In this document: piece by piece, positions 25,552 through 36,521 of the stretch
Numbering within the stretch: the first letter of the stretch is position 1
How the letters are laid out: every line of letters starts with the position of its first letter
NCBI RefSeq assembly: GCF_000372805.1
Contig: NZ_KB889886.1
Coordinates: 62,001-126,000 of the forward strand
Direction of reading: 5' to 3'
Source of the DNA: Marinobacter gelidimuriae
GTDB lineage: Bacteria; Pseudomonadota; Gammaproteobacteria; Pseudomonadales; Oleiphilaceae
DNA: 64,000 nucleotides
Translations under genes and position numbers: made by a program
Notes under the pieces: model-generated
The model's database searches: none
Seen by the model: only the letters and a program-made list of their open reading frames with translations
Told to the model about the DNA's origin: nothing

Positions 25552-26507
25552 TTGGTTCACTACCAATCCAATCGGTTCGATAACGGTCTCACCAGCCAGG
25601 CAGACGATGAAAACTTCTTCCTCACTAAAGTAGGAAAAACCTCACCAAAGGCAGAGTTCGAAGCGACACTAAGCGCCATCACAAAGCCCGGAGGAGGACA
25701 TGCCCGCTGCCGTTTCCCTGCAGGAGATTATTAACTGAGACAACAACTTGGCTTGCTCCAGCAACCGGTAAAGCACCCAACCTTTTACCAGTTGGCCAAT
25801 GAGCTGAATACCGACACTGTCGGCCTTGTGTTCGCGGCGTCCTATTTGAACAGCCCCTCGTCCATGTTTAGCCATACATTTCTGCGGCTGGCCCCGCCCC
25901 GGGGTGACGAAGAGACCAACCTGCTGCTGGCCGACACATTTCCTACGCCGCGGACGCTGCGGCCCACGATGACGAACGATTGTTCGCTTACCGCGGCATT
26001 TTTCTTAGTTACACCAACAACAGGGAGCTACAGCTGGAAAAACTGACTGGCGTGGAAATACGCTCTATCAGCCCCCGCAATCGCTTTTTCTCGCCGCTGT
26101 CGTGGCAGGTCAGCTTTGGTGGTCGGCGCACGGATACGGGGCGTGAAAGGGTTCTGGCACCCTATCTGGACGGCGGCGCCGGTGGCAGCTGGCGTATCGC
26201 CAGCAATACGCAGGCTTTTGCCCTGGCAACGGCGGATCTTGAAATCGATGATGACCTGGGTCGCGGTTACGATGCAGCACCCGGCGCTGACCTCGGACTC
26301 CTGCACCAGACCCCCCGCTTCAGCCTGTTGGCCGGGGTGAAAACCAAAGCCTGGATTGTCAGCAGCCAACATCGCCAGGACCGGCTTTATGGCAAAGCCA
26401 GCTGGCACCTTGGCCGCGAATTCAGCGTGTTCGCCGAGTTTAACCGTGAAGACCACTTCGACAGGATGCAAAACACATGGCAAGCCGGCCTACACGCCTA
26501 CTTCTGA
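25552..26507 (+). pseudogene. Decayed DUF4105-family protein gene
   Basis: Pieces of one protein lie in different frames. 25552-25734 encodes a segment with SQADDENFFLTKVGK and CRFPA. 25753-25920 holds ELNTDTVGLVFAASYLNSPSSMFSHTFLRL, and 25980-26507 (another frame) has LFAYRGIFLSYTNNRELQLEKL and a beta-rich C-terminal half ending WQAGLHAYF. These are successive parts of the DUF4105 outer-membrane family. At least two frame changes, an in-frame stop at 25732-25734 and a missing N-terminus and middle show it is no longer functional. Its 3' end overlaps the following hydrolase start. Confidence 0.75.
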
Positions 26508-27424
26508 TTGGCTTAATGGCTGCTAGTTTCTCGCTGAGCGGTTGCAGTGGCCTGTTCTTTTTCCCCGACCAGATCACTTACATAACACCGGATCGGCTGA
26601 ATCTGGAATACAGCGATGTCTTCATCAATACCGCAGACGGCGAAGTGTTACACGGCTGGTGGTTACCAGCCGCAGCCAAACAGCTGAGCGAAGGCAACAT
26701 AGCATCGGGAAAAAACGCGAAAGGCACGGTTTATTACCTGCACGGCAACGCCCAGAACATCAGCAGCCACATCATGAACGTTGCCTGGCTGCCGGCAGAA
26801 GGCTACAACGTATTTGCGCTGGATTACCGCGGCTATGGCCGCTCAACCGGTACGCCGGATATTGAAGGTGCCCTGCACGATGTGGAAAGCGGAATGCGCT
26901 GGCTAATCCAACAACCACAAACCCAAGGCAAACCCATCTTCTTACTCGGTCAAAGCCTGGGCGGCGCCCTCGCCATCCCCCTGGCGGCCGAGTGGCAGCA
27001 ACGCAACGAACAACCACCGTTAAACGGAGTAATCCTCGACGGCACCTTCGCTGGCTTTCGCGCCATTGCACGGGACAAACTCGCCAGCTTCTGGCTCACA
27101 TGGCCGTTGCAGGCCCCTCTGAGCTGGACCATCCCCAACGGCTACGAAGGGACCGACTATATCGGCCGTATAAGTCCCACGCCGCTACTAATGATTCACA
27201 GCGCGCGCGATGGCGTTATCCCTTTTGCCAACGGCGAAACCCTGTACCAGGCGGCGAAAGAGCCAAAGAAGTTTCTGCAGACCGACACGCCCCACGCGGC
27301 GACTTTTGCCCTGCCGGAATACCAAAAGAGCCTGGTTGATTTTCTGATGACGAAGAGGTCAGCGACAGACCAAGCAAAGTCGGGGACAGACTTGAAGTCT
27401 GTCCCCAAGCTGAGCAAAGAGTAA
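26477..27424 (+). CDS. Lipoprotein alpha/beta hydrolase (S33/BEM46-like)
   Basis: A 315-residue protein with a lipoprotein signal peptide (lipobox LSGC near residue 22). It has the alpha/beta-hydrolase fold: YYLHGNAQN oxyanion region, LDYRGYGRS, the nucleophile elbow GQSLGG, an acid in HSARDGVIP and a late histidine near DTPHAA. The substrate is unknown. It overlaps the end of the DUF4105 pseudogene by 31 bases, so translation was probably coupled. The last part, SGTDLKSVPK, is the translation of the palindrome at 27382-27406, so the C-terminus was altered by a repeat element. Confidence 0.82.
   Translation: MASRPTRLLLIGLMAASFSLSGCSGLFFFPDQITYITPDRLNLEYSDVFINTADGEVLHGWWLPAAAKQLSEGNIASGKNAKGTVYYLHGNAQNISSHIMNVAWLPAEGYNVFALDYRGYGRSTGTPDIEGALHDVESGMRWLIQQPQTQGKPIFLLGQSLGGALAIPLAAEWQQRNEQPPLNGVILDGTFAGFRAIARDKLASFWLTWPLQAPLSWTIPNGYEGTDYIGRISPTPLLMIHSARDGVIPFANGETLYQAAKEPKKFLQTDTPHAATFALPEYQKSLVDFLMTKRSATDQAKSGTDLKSVPKLSKE
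27382..27406. repeat. REP-like palindrome inside the hydrolase 3' end
   Basis: GGGGACAGACTT (27382-27393) and AAGTCTGTCCCC (27395-27406) are perfect 12-base arms around one central base. It lies in the coding sequence and adds the residues GTDLKSVP. Confidence 0.85.
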
Positions 27425-27428
27425 GACA

Positions 27429-27451
27429 GGGACAGACTTGAAGTCTGTCCC
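27429..27451. repeat. REP-like palindrome between hydrolase and pnp
   Basis: GGGACAGACTT (27429-27439) and AAGTCTGTCCC (27441-27451) are perfect 11-base arms around one base, 22 bases after the first copy. Lying between convergent genes, it could also work as a terminator; a C-rich run follows rather than T. Confidence 0.85.
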
Positions 27452-27472
27452 CTCCCCCCCACCATCAAACTA

Positions 27473-29593
27473 TCAGGCAGAAAGGTCAGTCGGCTTTTCG
27501 CCTTCTTTCACTTCCTTCATAGACAGCTTAACGCGGCCACGGTTGTCTACATCCAGCACTTTAACCAGAACTTCCTGGCCTTCTTTCAGTTCGTCAGTCA
27601 CGTTTTCGATGCGACGGTCAGAAATCTGGGAGATGTGCACCAGGCCATCTTTGCCCGGCAGAATGTTTACAAACGCGCCGAAGTCGACGATGCGCTCAAC
27701 GCGACCCTGGTAGATAGCACCCACTTCGATTTCAGCGGTAATTTCCATGACCCGCTTAACCGCAGCCTGTGCCGCTTCCATGTTGTCGGCGTAGATTTTC
27801 ACGTTGCCGTCGTCGTCCAGATCAATAGACGCACCGGTTTCTTCACAGATAGAACGGATGGTAGCACCGCCCTTGCCGATCACGTCACGGATTTTCTCCG
27901 GGTTGATCTTGATGGTGGTGATGCTAGGCGCACGTGATGACAGCTCGGTACGCGAAGCCGCAATCACCTTGTTCATCTCGCCAAGGATATGCTGGCGAGC
28001 GCCGTAGGCTTGCTCCAGGGCCAGTTCCATGATCTCGTCGGTGATGCCGTTGATCTTGATGTCCATCTGCAGCGCGGTGATACCTTCTTTGGTACCGGCT
28101 ACTTTGAAGTCCATGTCACCAAGGTGATCTTCGTCGCCCAGGATGTCCGTCAGGATGGCGAACTTGTCACCTTCTTTAACCAGACCCATGGCAATACCGG
28201 CTACGGCGGACTTGATAGGTACGCCTGCGTCCATCAGTGCCAGACTGGAACCACACACCGATGCCATAGAGCTGGAACCGTTGGATTCAGTGATTTCAGA
28301 CACCGCACGAATGGTGTACGGGAACTCTTCAACGGTTGGCATTACGGCCAGAAGGCCACGCTTGGCCAAGCGTCCGTGACCAATTTCACGACGGCCGGGG
28401 CCCATCATACGGCCAGCTTCGCCAACGGAGTACGGAGGGAAGTTGTAATGGAACAGGAACGGGTCTTTGCTTTCACCTTGCAGCGCATCGATGATCTGCA
28501 TGTCGCGTGAGGTACCCAGCGTGGTAGTCACGATGGCTTGGGTTTCGCCACGGGTGAACAGCGCAGAGCCGTGGGCACCCGGCAGAATGCCGACTTCGAT
28601 TTTGATCGGGCGCACGGTTTTGGTGTCGCGGCCGTCAATACGCGGCTTGTCGTCAATGACCTGCTGGCGAACAACGTGCTTTTCGGTCTTACCGAAGCAC
28701 TTTTTGACGTCTTCAGCAGAGTGCTTGCCTTCTTCGTCACCGGCCAGTTTTGCAACGGCGGCGGCTTTGATCTCGCCCAGGCGCGCGTAACGATCCATTT
28801 TATCGCGGATGCTGTAGGCCTCTGCGATAGCATCAGCAAAGTCAGCCTTGATCGCGCCCATCAGTTCGGCGTTTACGGCTTCAGCCTGCCATTCCCAGCG
28901 GGGCTTGCCAATTTCAGCGGCAAATTCTTTAATGGCGCTAACGGCCGTCTGCATTTCCTGGTGGGCAAACAGCACGGCGCCCAGCATTTGGTCTTCAGTC
29001 AGGCTTTTGGCTTCGGATTCCACCATCAGCACGGCGTCTTCGGTGCCGGCAACAATCATGTCCAGCAGCGAGGTTGAACGCTCTTCGTGAGTCGGGTTCA
29101 GGAAGTAACCACGCTCGTTGGTAAAGCCAACGCGGGAAGCACCAATGGGGCCTTCAAATGGAATGCCAGAAATAGCCAGGGCCGCAGAAGCTGCCAGCAT
29201 GGCAGCAATGTCCGGATCCTGAGTTTTGTTGGCTGACATAACGGTCAGCACAACCTGGACTTCGTTCATGAAGCCATTGGGAAACAGCGGACGAATCGGG
29301 CGGTCGATCAGGCGTGACGTCAGCGTTTCTTTTTCGGTAGGACGCGCTTCGCGCTTAAAGAAACCACCGGGAATTTTACCCACAGAGTAGGTTTTTTCGG
29401 TGTAGTTAACGGTCAGCGGAAAAAAGCCCTGACCGGGTTTGGCTTCTTTGGCACCTACAACGGTGCCCAGCACAGAAATATCGTCGATGGTTACGAGTAC
29501 GGCACCGGTGGCCTGGCGAGCGATACGGCCAGTTTCCAAAGTAACGGTTTTGCCACCAAGTTCGAACGTTTTAGTTACGGGATTAAGTTCCAC
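27473..29593 (-). CDS. pnp: Polyribonucleotide nucleotidyltransferase (PNPase)
   Basis: A 706-residue phosphorolytic 3'-5' exoribonuclease of normal length. Two RNase PH domains (about 10-210 and 310-545, with [11 protein letters not shown] and [12 protein letters not shown]), a KH domain near 555-615 ([15 protein letters not shown]) and an S1 domain near 620-690 ([20 protein letters not shown]) are in order. The start is GTG with AGGAG six bases upstream. It follows rpsO through a terminator hairpin, as in E. coli, where pnp mRNA is autoregulated by RNase III and PNPase. Confidence 0.97.
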   Translation of the reverse strand: MELNPVTKTFELGGKTVTLETGRIARQATGAVLVTIDDISVLGTVVGAKEAKPGQGFFPLTVNYTEKTYSVGKIPGGFFKREARPTEKETLTSRLIDRPIRPLFPNGFMNEVQVVLTVMSANKTQDPDIAAMLAASAALAISGIPFEGPIGASRVGFTNERGYFLNPTHEERSTSLLDMIVAGTEDAVLMVESEAKSLTEDQMLGAVLFAHQEMQTAVSAIKEFAAEIGKPRWEWQAEAVNAELMGAIKADFADAIAEAYSIRDKMDRYARLGEIKAAAVAKLAGDEEGKHSAEDVKKCFGKTEKHVVRQQVIDDKPRIDGRDTKTVRPIKIEVGILPGAHGSALFTRGETQAIVTTTLGTSRDMQIIDALQGESKDPFLFHYNFPPYSVGEAGRMMGPGRREIGHGRLAKRGLLAVMPTVEEFPYTIRAVSEITESNGSSSMASVCGSSLALMDAGVPIKSAVAGIAMGLVKEGDKFAILTDILGDEDHLGDMDFKVAGTKEGITALQMDIKINGITDEIMELALEQAYGARQHILGEMNKVIAASRTELSSRAPSITTIKINPEKIRDVIGKGGATIRSICEETGASIDLDDDGNVKIYADNMEAAQAAVKRVMEITAEIEVGAIYQGRVERIVDFGAFVNILPGKDGLVHISQISDRRIENVTDELKEGQEVLVKVLDVDNRGRVKLSMKEVKEGEKPTDLSA

Positions 29594-29666
29594 AAAAAAC
29601 TCCTGAATATCTTTCCGATTGATTCAGTTACTCACCCATGTGGGTAACTGCTGTTCTGCGCTACAC

Positions 29667-29715
29667 AAAAAAAACACAACCGGCGGTAGCGCTCTTGCAA
29701 GCACCACCGCCGGTT
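29667..29715 (-). terminator. Terminator/processing hairpin between rpsO and pnp
   Basis: AACCGGCGGT (29678-29687) and ACCGCCGGTT (29706-29715) form a 10-base stem; on the minus strand a run of eight T follows. Readthrough would supply pnp. Confidence 0.88.
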
Positions 29716-29766
29716 GGTCAGCCAGGGCAAATAACCATGCCCCAGCTCTCAGGCCGTCGAAACAGA

Positions 29767-30036
29767 TTAGCGACGCAGACCCAAACGCTTGATCAGCTCA
29801 AGGTAACGATCAGCATTCTTGCCTTTCAGGTAATCCAGCAGCTTACGACGCTGGTTTACCATACGGATCAGACCGCGGCGTGAATGGTGGTCTTGCTTGT
29901 TGATCTTGAAGTGACCTTGCAGCTTGTTGATGTTAGCGCTAAGCAGTGCCACCTGAACTTCAGGAGAACCGGTATCGCTTTCAGCCTGCTGGTAATCTTT
30001 AACAATCTGAGCTTTCTCGTTGGCAGAAAGTGCCAT
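29767..30036 (-). CDS. rpsO: 30S ribosomal protein S15 (uS15)
   Basis: An 89-residue protein of exact family length, beginning [16 protein letters not shown] and containing [13 protein letters not shown] and [21 protein letters not shown]. It binds the central domain of 16S rRNA early in 30S assembly. The start at 30036 is chosen over one 4 codons upstream because GAGG is correctly placed. Between truB and pnp in the usual order. Confidence 0.97.
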   Translation of the reverse strand: MALSANEKAQIVKDYQQAESDTGSPEVQVALLSANINKLQGHFKINKQDHHSRRGLIRMVNQRRKLLDYLKGKNADRYLELIKRLGLRR

Positions 30037-30112
30037 AAACCACCTCAATATATTGCGATGCTTAAGAGTACAGCCGAACCGCGCATCTCTACAGCTCGGC
30101 TAAACGGCTCGC

Positions 30113-31042
30113 CTAAAGGCGGCCGTCGGTTTTAACCAGACGCTTGGGCACCAGCTGGGTGCCCTCGCTGTCCGGGAATGCTTCTGCCAACCCAACAAAG
30201 TCTTGATTGCCATAAACGCGCACGTAACCCTGTTCAAGCTGTGCTTCTATTCTAACTGCTTGGCCATTCAATATCGACACCAGCACCGGTCCACTCAGGC
30301 GGTGTTCGGGAAACATGCTAAGTGCCGCGTCTGGCGCTACCAGCAAGCCGTCCAGGCTTTCATCACGCTCGCGCATGGCTTCCATACCCGGTACGTCGTG
30401 GGCGTCGGCCAACGTGAAGCCTGCGGCCAGGGTACGGCGCAGTGCAATCACATGGGCGCCACAACCGATGGCTTCACCGATATCTTCCACCAGTGAACGG
30501 ATATAGGTGCCTTTTGTGCACTTAACCGCAATGTCCATTTCGTTATCGCGAATAGCCAACAATTCCAGACTGTAAATAGTGACCGGGCGCGCTGGGCGCT
30601 CAATTTCGATGCCTTGACGAGCGTACTCGTACAACGGGCGGCCCTTGTGCTTGAGCGCCGAATACATAGAAGGCACCTGCTGGAGATCGCCACGAAAGCG
30701 GTCCAACAGGGGCTCTAAAATGTCAGCAATCAGGCCTTCCGGCACGGGTCGGGTTTCTACCACAGAGCCTTCGCTATCTCCAGTTTCGGTGCGTTCGCCC
30801 AAGCGGGCGGTCGCAATGTAGGCTTTGTCGCTGTCTAGCATGGTCTGCGAAAACTTGGTGGCCTCGCCGAAGCACAGCGGTAATACACCGGTGGCCAGCG
30901 GATCTAAGGCTCCGGTGTGGCCGGCTTTGGCCGCCCCATACAACCGTTTAACCTGCTGCAAAATGCCATTGGAGGTTAAACCCTGAGGCTTGTCGATCAC
31001 CAGAATGCCATTAACGTCGCGGCCTTTGTGTCGGCGGCTCAA
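30113..31042 (-). CDS. truB: tRNA pseudouridine-55 synthase
   Basis: A 309-residue enzyme making pseudouridine 55 in the tRNA T-loop. The catalytic aspartate is D47 in [15 protein letters not shown], and a C-terminal PUA-like segment follows residue 250. The start is TTG and overlaps the rbfA stop (TTGA), so it is translationally coupled to rbfA. Confidence 0.95.
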   Translation of the reverse strand: MSRRHKGRDVNGILVIDKPQGLTSNGILQQVKRLYGAAKAGHTGALDPLATGVLPLCFGEATKFSQTMLDSDKAYIATARLGERTETGDSEGSVVETRPVPEGLIADILEPLLDRFRGDLQQVPSMYSALKHKGRPLYEYARQGIEIERPARPVTIYSLELLAIRDNEMDIAVKCTKGTYIRSLVEDIGEAIGCGAHVIALRRTLAAGFTLADAHDVPGMEAMRERDESLDGLLVAPDAALSMFPEHRLSGPVLVSILNGQAVRIEAQLEQGYVRVYGNQDFVGLAEAFPDSEGTQLVPKRLVKTDGRL

Positions 31043-31485
31043 ACGCTGGACTCCGGATTGTTTTGGCCATCAACGGCACTATTGTCAGCGCTGTCGCTGT
31101 CATCACTGACCGCGGGCTGATCGCCCACGGCTTTGCGAATCAGGCCATCCAGGCGGCGGCTGTAACCCTGCAGTTCATCAAAGCGAAAGCGCAGAAGAGG
31201 CACCACACGCAGCTTCATCGCACGGCCAACCTGGCCGCGCAGAAACCCGGAGGCCTTGTTCAGCACCGCCAGAGATTCTTTCACCTCTGGCGACTCTGCG
31301 CCAAGCTCTTCAGTAGTCAGCAAGGACACGTAAATGTCGGCGTAACCCAGATCACGGCTTACCTTAACGGCATTGACCGTAATCATGCCCAACCGCGGGT
31401 CTTTAATTTCCCGCTGGATGAGCTGGGCCAGTTCACGCTGCATCTGATCGCCAATGCGATCAATACGACTGAATTCTCTAGCCAT
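31039..31485 (-). CDS. rbfA: Ribosome-binding factor A
   Basis: A 148-residue KH-like protein that matures the 16S rRNA 5' end. Family patterns: [23 protein letters not shown] near residue 10 and [10 protein letters not shown] near 48; the last 25 residues are an acidic, Ser/Asp-rich tail. It sits 15 bases after infB and overlaps truB. Confidence 0.95.
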   Translation of the reverse strand: MAREFSRIDRIGDQMQRELAQLIQREIKDPRLGMITVNAVKVSRDLGYADIYVSLLTTEELGAESPEVKESLAVLNKASGFLRGQVGRAMKLRVVPLLRFRFDELQGYSRRLDGLIRKAVGDQPAVSDDSDSADNSAVDGQNNPESSV

Positions 31486-31500
31486 TGGACCCCCTAGCCA

Positions 31501-34035
31501 TTACGCCCCCGTGGATTCAAGCTTGCGCTCAACCCGAATGCGATCGAATACTTCGATTTGGTCGCCCATTTTCACGTCGTAGCCTTTCACGCCAATACCG
31601 CATTCCATGCCGTTACGCACTTCTGGCACGTCGTCCTTGAAGCGGCGCAGGGATTCCAGCTCGCCTTCAAAGATCACCACGTTGTCACGCAGTACGCGAA
31701 TCGGTTTGTTACGGTACACGTTGCCTTCAGTCACCATACAACCGGCCACCTGGCCAAACTTCGGCGAACGGAACACGTCGCGTACGTCGGCAATGCCGAT
31801 GATGTCTTCGCGGAATTCCGGTGCCAGCATGCCAGTCAGAGCCGCTTTCACGTCGTCCAACAGGTTGTAGATAATGCTGTAGTAACGCAGATCCAGGCCT
31901 TCCTGTTCAACCAGGCGCTTGGCGGCGTTATCGGCGCGCACGTTAAAGCCAAAGATCACGGCACTGGTGGCCACGGCCAGGCTGATGTCGGTTTCGGCTA
32001 TACCGCCCACACCGGAAGAGACAATCTTCACCTGTACTTCTTCGTTGCCCAGATCCTGCAGCGAACGGGTAATGGCTTCCAGCGAACCACGAACGTCGGT
32101 TTTCAATACCACGTTCAGGGTTTTCACCTGGTCTTTGCCCATGTTCTCGAACAGGTTTTCCAGTTTGGCTGCCTGCTGACGCTGTAAACGCTGCTCGCGC
32201 TCACGAACGTGGCGGAACTCAGCCAGCTCTTTGGCCTTGCGCTCATCGGCTACAACGAAGAATTCGTCGCCAGCGTTGGGCGTGCCATTCAAGCCCAGAA
32301 CCTCTACCGGAATAGACGGGCCTGCATCTTTAACCTGCTTGCCAGCTTCGTTGGTCATTGCGCGCACTTTCCCGAAGAAAGAACCTGCAACAACCATATC
32401 GCCCCGGCGCAGAGTACCGTTCTGAACCAGTACGGTAGCCACTGAACCGCGGCCACGCTCAAGGCTGGATTCAACCACAACGCCTTGGCCGGGTGCAGGC
32501 GGAGACGCCTGCAGCTCAAGAATTTCAGCTTGCAGCAATACCGCTTCCAGCAGATTGTCTACGCCGTCACCGGTCTTGGAAGAAATAGGCACGAACTGTA
32601 CGTCGCCGCCCCATTCTTCCGGAATCACGTTAATGGTAGACAACTCGTTTTTGACGCGATCCAGATCGGCATCTTCTTTGTCCATCTTGGTAATAGCTAC
32701 CACGATGGGCACACCGGCCGCACGAGCGTGTTCAACCGCTTCTTTGGTCTGCGGCATAACGCCGTCGTCAGACGCCACCACCAAAATCACGATGTCGGTA
32801 CACTGGGCGCCGCGAGCACGCATGGCGGTAAACGCCGCGTGGCCCGGGGTATCCAGGAAGGAAACCATGCCGTGGTCGGTTTTTACGTGGTACGCACCAA
32901 TGTGCTGGGTAATACCGCCAGTCTCGCCAGACGCAACCTTGGTGCGGCGGATGTAATCCAGCAGCGAGGTTTTACCATGGTCAACGTGACCCATTACGCT
33001 CACAACCGGTGCGCGTTTCACTTGTTCCTGGCCTTCCTGGCTGCTGAATTCACTCAGCACGGCCTCTTCAAAGGCGTCGTCACTGATTGCTTTGGCGGTA
33101 TGGCCCCGCTCGGTCACCACAAGGACTGCAGTTTCCTGCTCCAGGGGCTGATTAATAGTGGCCATTATGCCCATACCCATCAGGGTTTTGATCACGTCAG
33201 CGGATTTAACAGACATGAGATGGGCAAGATCGCCCACTGTGATCAATTCGGGAACTTCTACTTCTTTGACCATAGGTTTGGTCGGCCTCTCGAAGGCGTG
33301 TTGCTTCTCTTTAGGTTTCTTTTTCGAACGCAGCGGCTTGCGCAGCTTGGTGTCTTCTTCGTCCGAAGTAGCCCGCGGCGAATCCTGAGCGCGGCTACGA
33401 GGGCCACGATGGCCGGCCGATTTCTTCTTCGGCTTGCCGTCGTCGTTATCGTCACTACGTTCGCGAACGTTTTCTTTCTTTTTCTTCGGCTTGCGGTCTT
33501 TACCATCGCCTTCAGGCGGCGGTACCGGCATGTCTTCCGGCGCTACTACGGCCGGCTTTTCTGCCTTCGCTGCCGCTGGCTCAGCCGCAACAGGCTCTGC
33601 CTTGACTGCTTCAGAGTTGCTGCCTTCAACCTTGGCTTCGACCACAGCTTCCGTCGCTGTAATCGGTGTTTCAGTCGCTGTGGTTGCTTCAACTGAAGTG
33701 ACCGGCGCTTCCACCACTGCCTCTTCCGCTTCGTCTGACTGCGTTTCGGCGCGTTTGATGTACGTGCGGCGCTTGCGAACCTCAACATTCACGGATTTAG
33801 CCTTGCCGGCTTTCAACGTGGTGGTTGTTTTGCGCTTCAGGGTGATTTTCTGAGGCTTGGCCTCACTGTCACCGTGGTTCTTACGCAGATACGTCAGCAG
33901 CTGCTGTTTCTCGTCGCTGGAAACTGCGTCGTTCTCAGAACGCGCCTTCAAGCCTGCTTCCACAATCTGCTTCAGTAAACGATCCACGGGAGCGCCTACA
34001 TCTTCGGCCAGTTGTTTTACCGTTACTTCCGCCAT
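31501..34035 (-). CDS. infB: Translation initiation factor IF-2
   Basis: An 844-residue GTPase that places initiator tRNA on the 30S subunit. Order: a small N-terminal IF2_N domain (1-50), a long Lys/Glu/Ala-rich linker (about 90-250), a second IF2_N domain near 265-315, then the G domain with GHVDHGKTS near 350, DTPGHAAF and TKMD, and the C-terminal domains binding fMet-tRNA. GGAGGA precedes the ATG. It follows nusA by 18 bases in the conserved nusA-infB-rbfA-truB operon. Confidence 0.97.
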   Translation of the reverse strand: MAEVTVKQLAEDVGAPVDRLLKQIVEAGLKARSENDAVSSDEKQQLLTYLRKNHGDSEAKPQKITLKRKTTTTLKAGKAKSVNVEVRKRRTYIKRAETQSDEAEEAVVEAPVTSVEATTATETPITATEAVVEAKVEGSNSEAVKAEPVAAEPAAAKAEKPAVVAPEDMPVPPPEGDGKDRKPKKKKENVRERSDDNDDGKPKKKSAGHRGPRSRAQDSPRATSDEEDTKLRKPLRSKKKPKEKQHAFERPTKPMVKEVEVPELITVGDLAHLMSVKSADVIKTLMGMGIMATINQPLEQETAVLVVTERGHTAKAISDDAFEEAVLSEFSSQEGQEQVKRAPVVSVMGHVDHGKTSLLDYIRRTKVASGETGGITQHIGAYHVKTDHGMVSFLDTPGHAAFTAMRARGAQCTDIVILVVASDDGVMPQTKEAVEHARAAGVPIVVAITKMDKEDADLDRVKNELSTINVIPEEWGGDVQFVPISSKTGDGVDNLLEAVLLQAEILELQASPPAPGQGVVVESSLERGRGSVATVLVQNGTLRRGDMVVAGSFFGKVRAMTNEAGKQVKDAGPSIPVEVLGLNGTPNAGDEFFVVADERKAKELAEFRHVREREQRLQRQQAAKLENLFENMGKDQVKTLNVVLKTDVRGSLEAITRSLQDLGNEEVQVKIVSSGVGGIAETDISLAVATSAVIFGFNVRADNAAKRLVEQEGLDLRYYSIIYNLLDDVKAALTGMLAPEFREDIIGIADVRDVFRSPKFGQVAGCMVTEGNVYRNKPIRVLRDNVVIFEGELESLRRFKDDVPEVRNGMECGIGVKGYDVKMGDQIEVFDRIRVERKLESTGA

Positions 34036-34053
34036 ACTGGTCCTCCTCCCGAA

Positions 34054-35547
34054 TTAGGCCTGGTCTTCAAACCAGGGGGCACGTGCTGTCATGATTAACT
34101 GACCTGCACGCTCTTCATTCATACCTTCAATTTCGATCAAGTCACCGACCGACTGCTCCGCCAGATCTTCCATGGTGCGTATACCCATGCCTGCGAGCTT
34201 GAACGCCAAGCCGCGGTCTATGCCTTCCATTGCCAGCAAATCTTCAGCCGGCTCGGCACCATCCAACGCTTCTTCGCTGGCCAGAGCCTGATTCAATAAT
34301 GCGTCTTTGGCACGCTTGCGCAGTTCGGTGACGGTTTCTTCGTCGAATCCCTCAATTGCCAGCATTTCCTCCATCGGAATGTAAGCCACTTCGTCAATTG
34401 AGCTAAAGCCTTCATCAATCAACACGCCGGCGAATTCTTCGTCGATATCCAGATGCTTGGTAAAGTGCTCCAGCAGGCGGCCCTGCTCTTGTTCCTGGCG
34501 CTCACCAGCTTCCTCTTCGGTCATTACGTTCAGAGTCCAGCCGGTTAGCTCGGTGGCTAAGCGCACGTTCTGACCGTTACGGCCAATGGCCTGAGCCAGA
34601 TTGTCCGCTGCAACCGCTACGTCCATCGTGTGACGGTCTTCGTCCATTACAATAGAGGCCACTTCGGCCGGCGCCATGGCGTTAATGACCAGTTGCGCGG
34701 GGTTGTCGTCCCACAGCACTATGTCAACACGCTCGCCATTCAACTCGTTAGATACGGCCTGAACCCGAGAACCGCGCATGCCTACGCAAGCGCCCACCGG
34801 ATCAATGCGGCGATCGTTGGTTTTTACCGCAATTTTTGCGCGCGAGCCAGGATCACGGGCAGCGCCACGGATCTCGATCAGCTCTTCAGCAATTTCGGGC
34901 ACTTCAATACGGAACAGCTCAATCAACATCTTCGAGTCAGAGCGGGTCAAAATCAGCTGCGGGCCGCGGTGGTCGGTGCGGATTTCCAGCAGCAAAGAAC
35001 GAACCCGGTCGCCCATGCGGAAAGTTTCCCGTGCAATCAGGTGTTCGCGGGGCAGCAACGCTTCAGCGTTGTTTCCCAGGTCAACAATCACGTTGTCGCG
35101 GGTCACTTTCTTCACGGTGCCGGAAACCAGCTCACCAACGCGACCGCGATAGCTGTCTACAATCTTGGTACGCTCGGCTTCCCGCACTTTTTGGAAGATG
35201 ATCTGTTTAGCCGCCTGGGCGCCAATGCGGCCGAAAGCGACCGAGTCGATCTGTTCTTCGTGCATGTCGCCAGGCTGCAAGTCAGGGCTGATGTCTTCAG
35301 CTTCCTGAAAGGTCAGCTCGGTGCCTAGCGCCGGAACGGCGTCATTATCGACCACCAGCCAGCGGCGAAAGGTATCGTATTCGCCGGTACGGCGATCAAT
35401 CGAAACCCGGATATCGGCGTCTTCGTCTTCGAAGCGTTTTTTGGCGGCGGTGGCCAGCGCCAATTCGATGGCTTCAAAAATCACGTCTTTCTCGACACCT
35501 TTTTCGTTCGAGACGGATTCGACCACCAGCAAGATCTCTTTACTCAT
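34054..35547 (-). CDS. nusA: Transcription termination/antitermination factor NusA
   Basis: A 497-residue protein of E. coli-like length: an N-terminal RNA polymerase-binding domain (1-125), an S1 domain (about 135-200), two KH domains (about 200-345, with [15 protein letters not shown] and [11 protein letters not shown]) and two acidic helix-hairpin repeats at the C-terminus ([17 protein letters not shown] and [18 protein letters not shown]). Upstream lies rimP across a 103-base gap that contains 16-base tandem repeats. Confidence 0.97.
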   Translation of the reverse strand: MSKEILLVVESVSNEKGVEKDVIFEAIELALATAAKKRFEDEDADIRVSIDRRTGEYDTFRRWLVVDNDAVPALGTELTFQEAEDISPDLQPGDMHEEQIDSVAFGRIGAQAAKQIIFQKVREAERTKIVDSYRGRVGELVSGTVKKVTRDNVIVDLGNNAEALLPREHLIARETFRMGDRVRSLLLEIRTDHRGPQLILTRSDSKMLIELFRIEVPEIAEELIEIRGAARDPGSRAKIAVKTNDRRIDPVGACVGMRGSRVQAVSNELNGERVDIVLWDDNPAQLVINAMAPAEVASIVMDEDRHTMDVAVAADNLAQAIGRNGQNVRLATELTGWTLNVMTEEEAGERQEQEQGRLLEHFTKHLDIDEEFAGVLIDEGFSSIDEVAYIPMEEMLAIEGFDEETVTELRKRAKDALLNQALASEEALDGAEPAEDLLAMEGIDRGLAFKLAGMGIRTMEDLAEQSVGDLIEIEGMNEERAGQLIMTARAPWFEDQA

Positions 35548-35602
35548 TGAATTACCCTGCCTTCAAAATATTCTGTGCGTCCATTTAATGTATTCGCATG
35601 CA

Positions 35603-35666
35603 TCACTCAAATAAAAGGTCACTCAAATAGAGTGTTACTCAAAGAGTGCGTCACTCGAATACCGGA
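35603..35666. repeat. Four imperfect 16-base tandem repeats at the rimP 3' end
   Basis: Units begin at 35603, 35619, 35635 and 35651 (TCACTCAAATAAAAGG, TCACTCAAATAGAGTG, TTACTCAAAGAGTGCG, TCACTCGAATACCGGA). The fourth includes the rimP stop codon and last residues, so the others look like duplications of the gene end. Confidence 0.75.
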
Positions 35667-36112
35667 ACGATGTTCGCCTTGTCGATACTGTCGAATGGCA
35701 ACAGATATTCGTGGTCATCTACCACCACAATCACCTCGTCGCCTTCAATACCGTTCAGCAAACCCTGAAACTTGCGCCGACCTTCAAACGCCATACGCAA
35801 ACGGATTTGCACTTTGTGCCCGACGAACGCCTGATACTGAGCCAATTCGAACAACGGACGATCCATTCCAGGCGATGACACTTCCAGCGTGTATTCGCTC
35901 TGTATAGGGTCTTCCACATCCATGACACTGCTGGCCTGGCGACTGACTTTTTCGCAATCTTCAATCCCGATGCCTTTTTCGACATCGTCAATAAAAAGCC
36001 GCAACAATGATTCGTGGCCGCGAGCGCGGAATTCAATACCCCAGTATTCATAGCCGAGGCCTTCAACCACCGGCCGCAGAATGTCTTCCAACTGTTTGAT
36101 CTTGGCTGACAA
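35651..36112 (-). CDS. rimP: Ribosome maturation factor RimP
   Basis: A 153-residue protein needed for 30S maturation. It starts with TTG (GGAG ten bases upstream) and follows the family closely: [10 protein letters not shown] near residue 20, [23 protein letters not shown] near 75 and a C-terminal KANIVPVFE. It heads the operon leading to nusA and infB. Confidence 0.94.
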   Translation of the reverse strand: MSAKIKQLEDILRPVVEGLGYEYWGIEFRARGHESLLRLFIDDVEKGIGIEDCEKVSRQASSVMDVEDPIQSEYTLEVSSPGMDRPLFELAQYQAFVGHKVQIRLRMAFEGRRKFQGLLNGIEGDEVIVVVDDHEYLLPFDSIDKANIVPVFE

Positions 36113-36387
36113 GTTACGCCATCTCCGTATTCAGAATTTGCTGACGACAAAAACAAAAAAAGGGCTGTCTATCAGCCCTTTTCATGCACCAGAACCTGAT
36201 GCGCCAGGCCCCTTAGTCAAACAGCCCACAATATAAAGGCTGTTTGTTGCAAGAACTCGCAAAAAGCACGATTAAACAGCGCTTGATGCTAGCAGACACT
36301 TTGCCTGCCGGACGCCAGCCAAACTTCGACTGCACCCAATCTGCGGCGGAGTATAGAGCCGCAGACCTCACTGGTCAAGGACTGACC
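36113..36387. promoter_or_regulatory. Gap between tRNA-Leu and rimP with promoter-region dyad
   Basis: This stretch must hold the promoter of the rimP operon. CAAACAGCC (36218-36226) and GGCTGTTTG (36238-36246) form a perfect 9-base dyad. No initiator tRNA gene is found here, although some relatives carry one at this place. Confidence 0.45.
36156..36182 (-). terminator. Terminator hairpin upstream of rimP
   Basis: AAGGGCTG (36160-36167) and CAGCCCTT (36173-36180) with T runs on both strands; on the minus strand seven T follow. As it lies between the dyad and rimP, it may be a leader attenuator for the rimP operon. Confidence 0.7.
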
Positions 36388-36420
36388 AAAAAAACGGCCT
36401 GGAAAACCAGGCCATTTTTT
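36388..36420 (-). terminator. Terminator after tRNA-Leu
   Basis: GGCCTGG (36396-36402) and CCAGGCC (36407-36413) around AAAA, followed by a T run on the minus strand, ten bases after the tRNA 3' end. Confidence 0.85.
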
Positions 36421-36429
36421 CACTGCATA

Positions 36430-36514
36430 TGGTGCCCAAGGCCGGACTCGAACCGGCACAGCTTTCGCTACCACCCCCTCAAGATGGCGTGTCTACCAGT
36501 TCCACCACTTGGGC
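36430..36514 (-). tRNA. leuU: tRNA-Leu, anticodon GAG
   Basis: On the minus strand 85 bases fold as a class II tRNA: acceptor GCCCAAG pairs with CTTGGGC, the anticodon loop TTGAGGG gives GAG, a long variable arm follows, the T-arm reads GGTTCGAGTCC and CCA is encoded. It reads CUC and CUU. Located between secG and rimP as in Pseudomonas and relatives. Confidence 0.95.
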
Positions 36515-36521
36515 AATTCGG

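Noticed and set aside
35603..35666. CRISPR array
   Set aside because: Units are head-to-tail without spacers and there are no cas genes; it is a tandem duplication.
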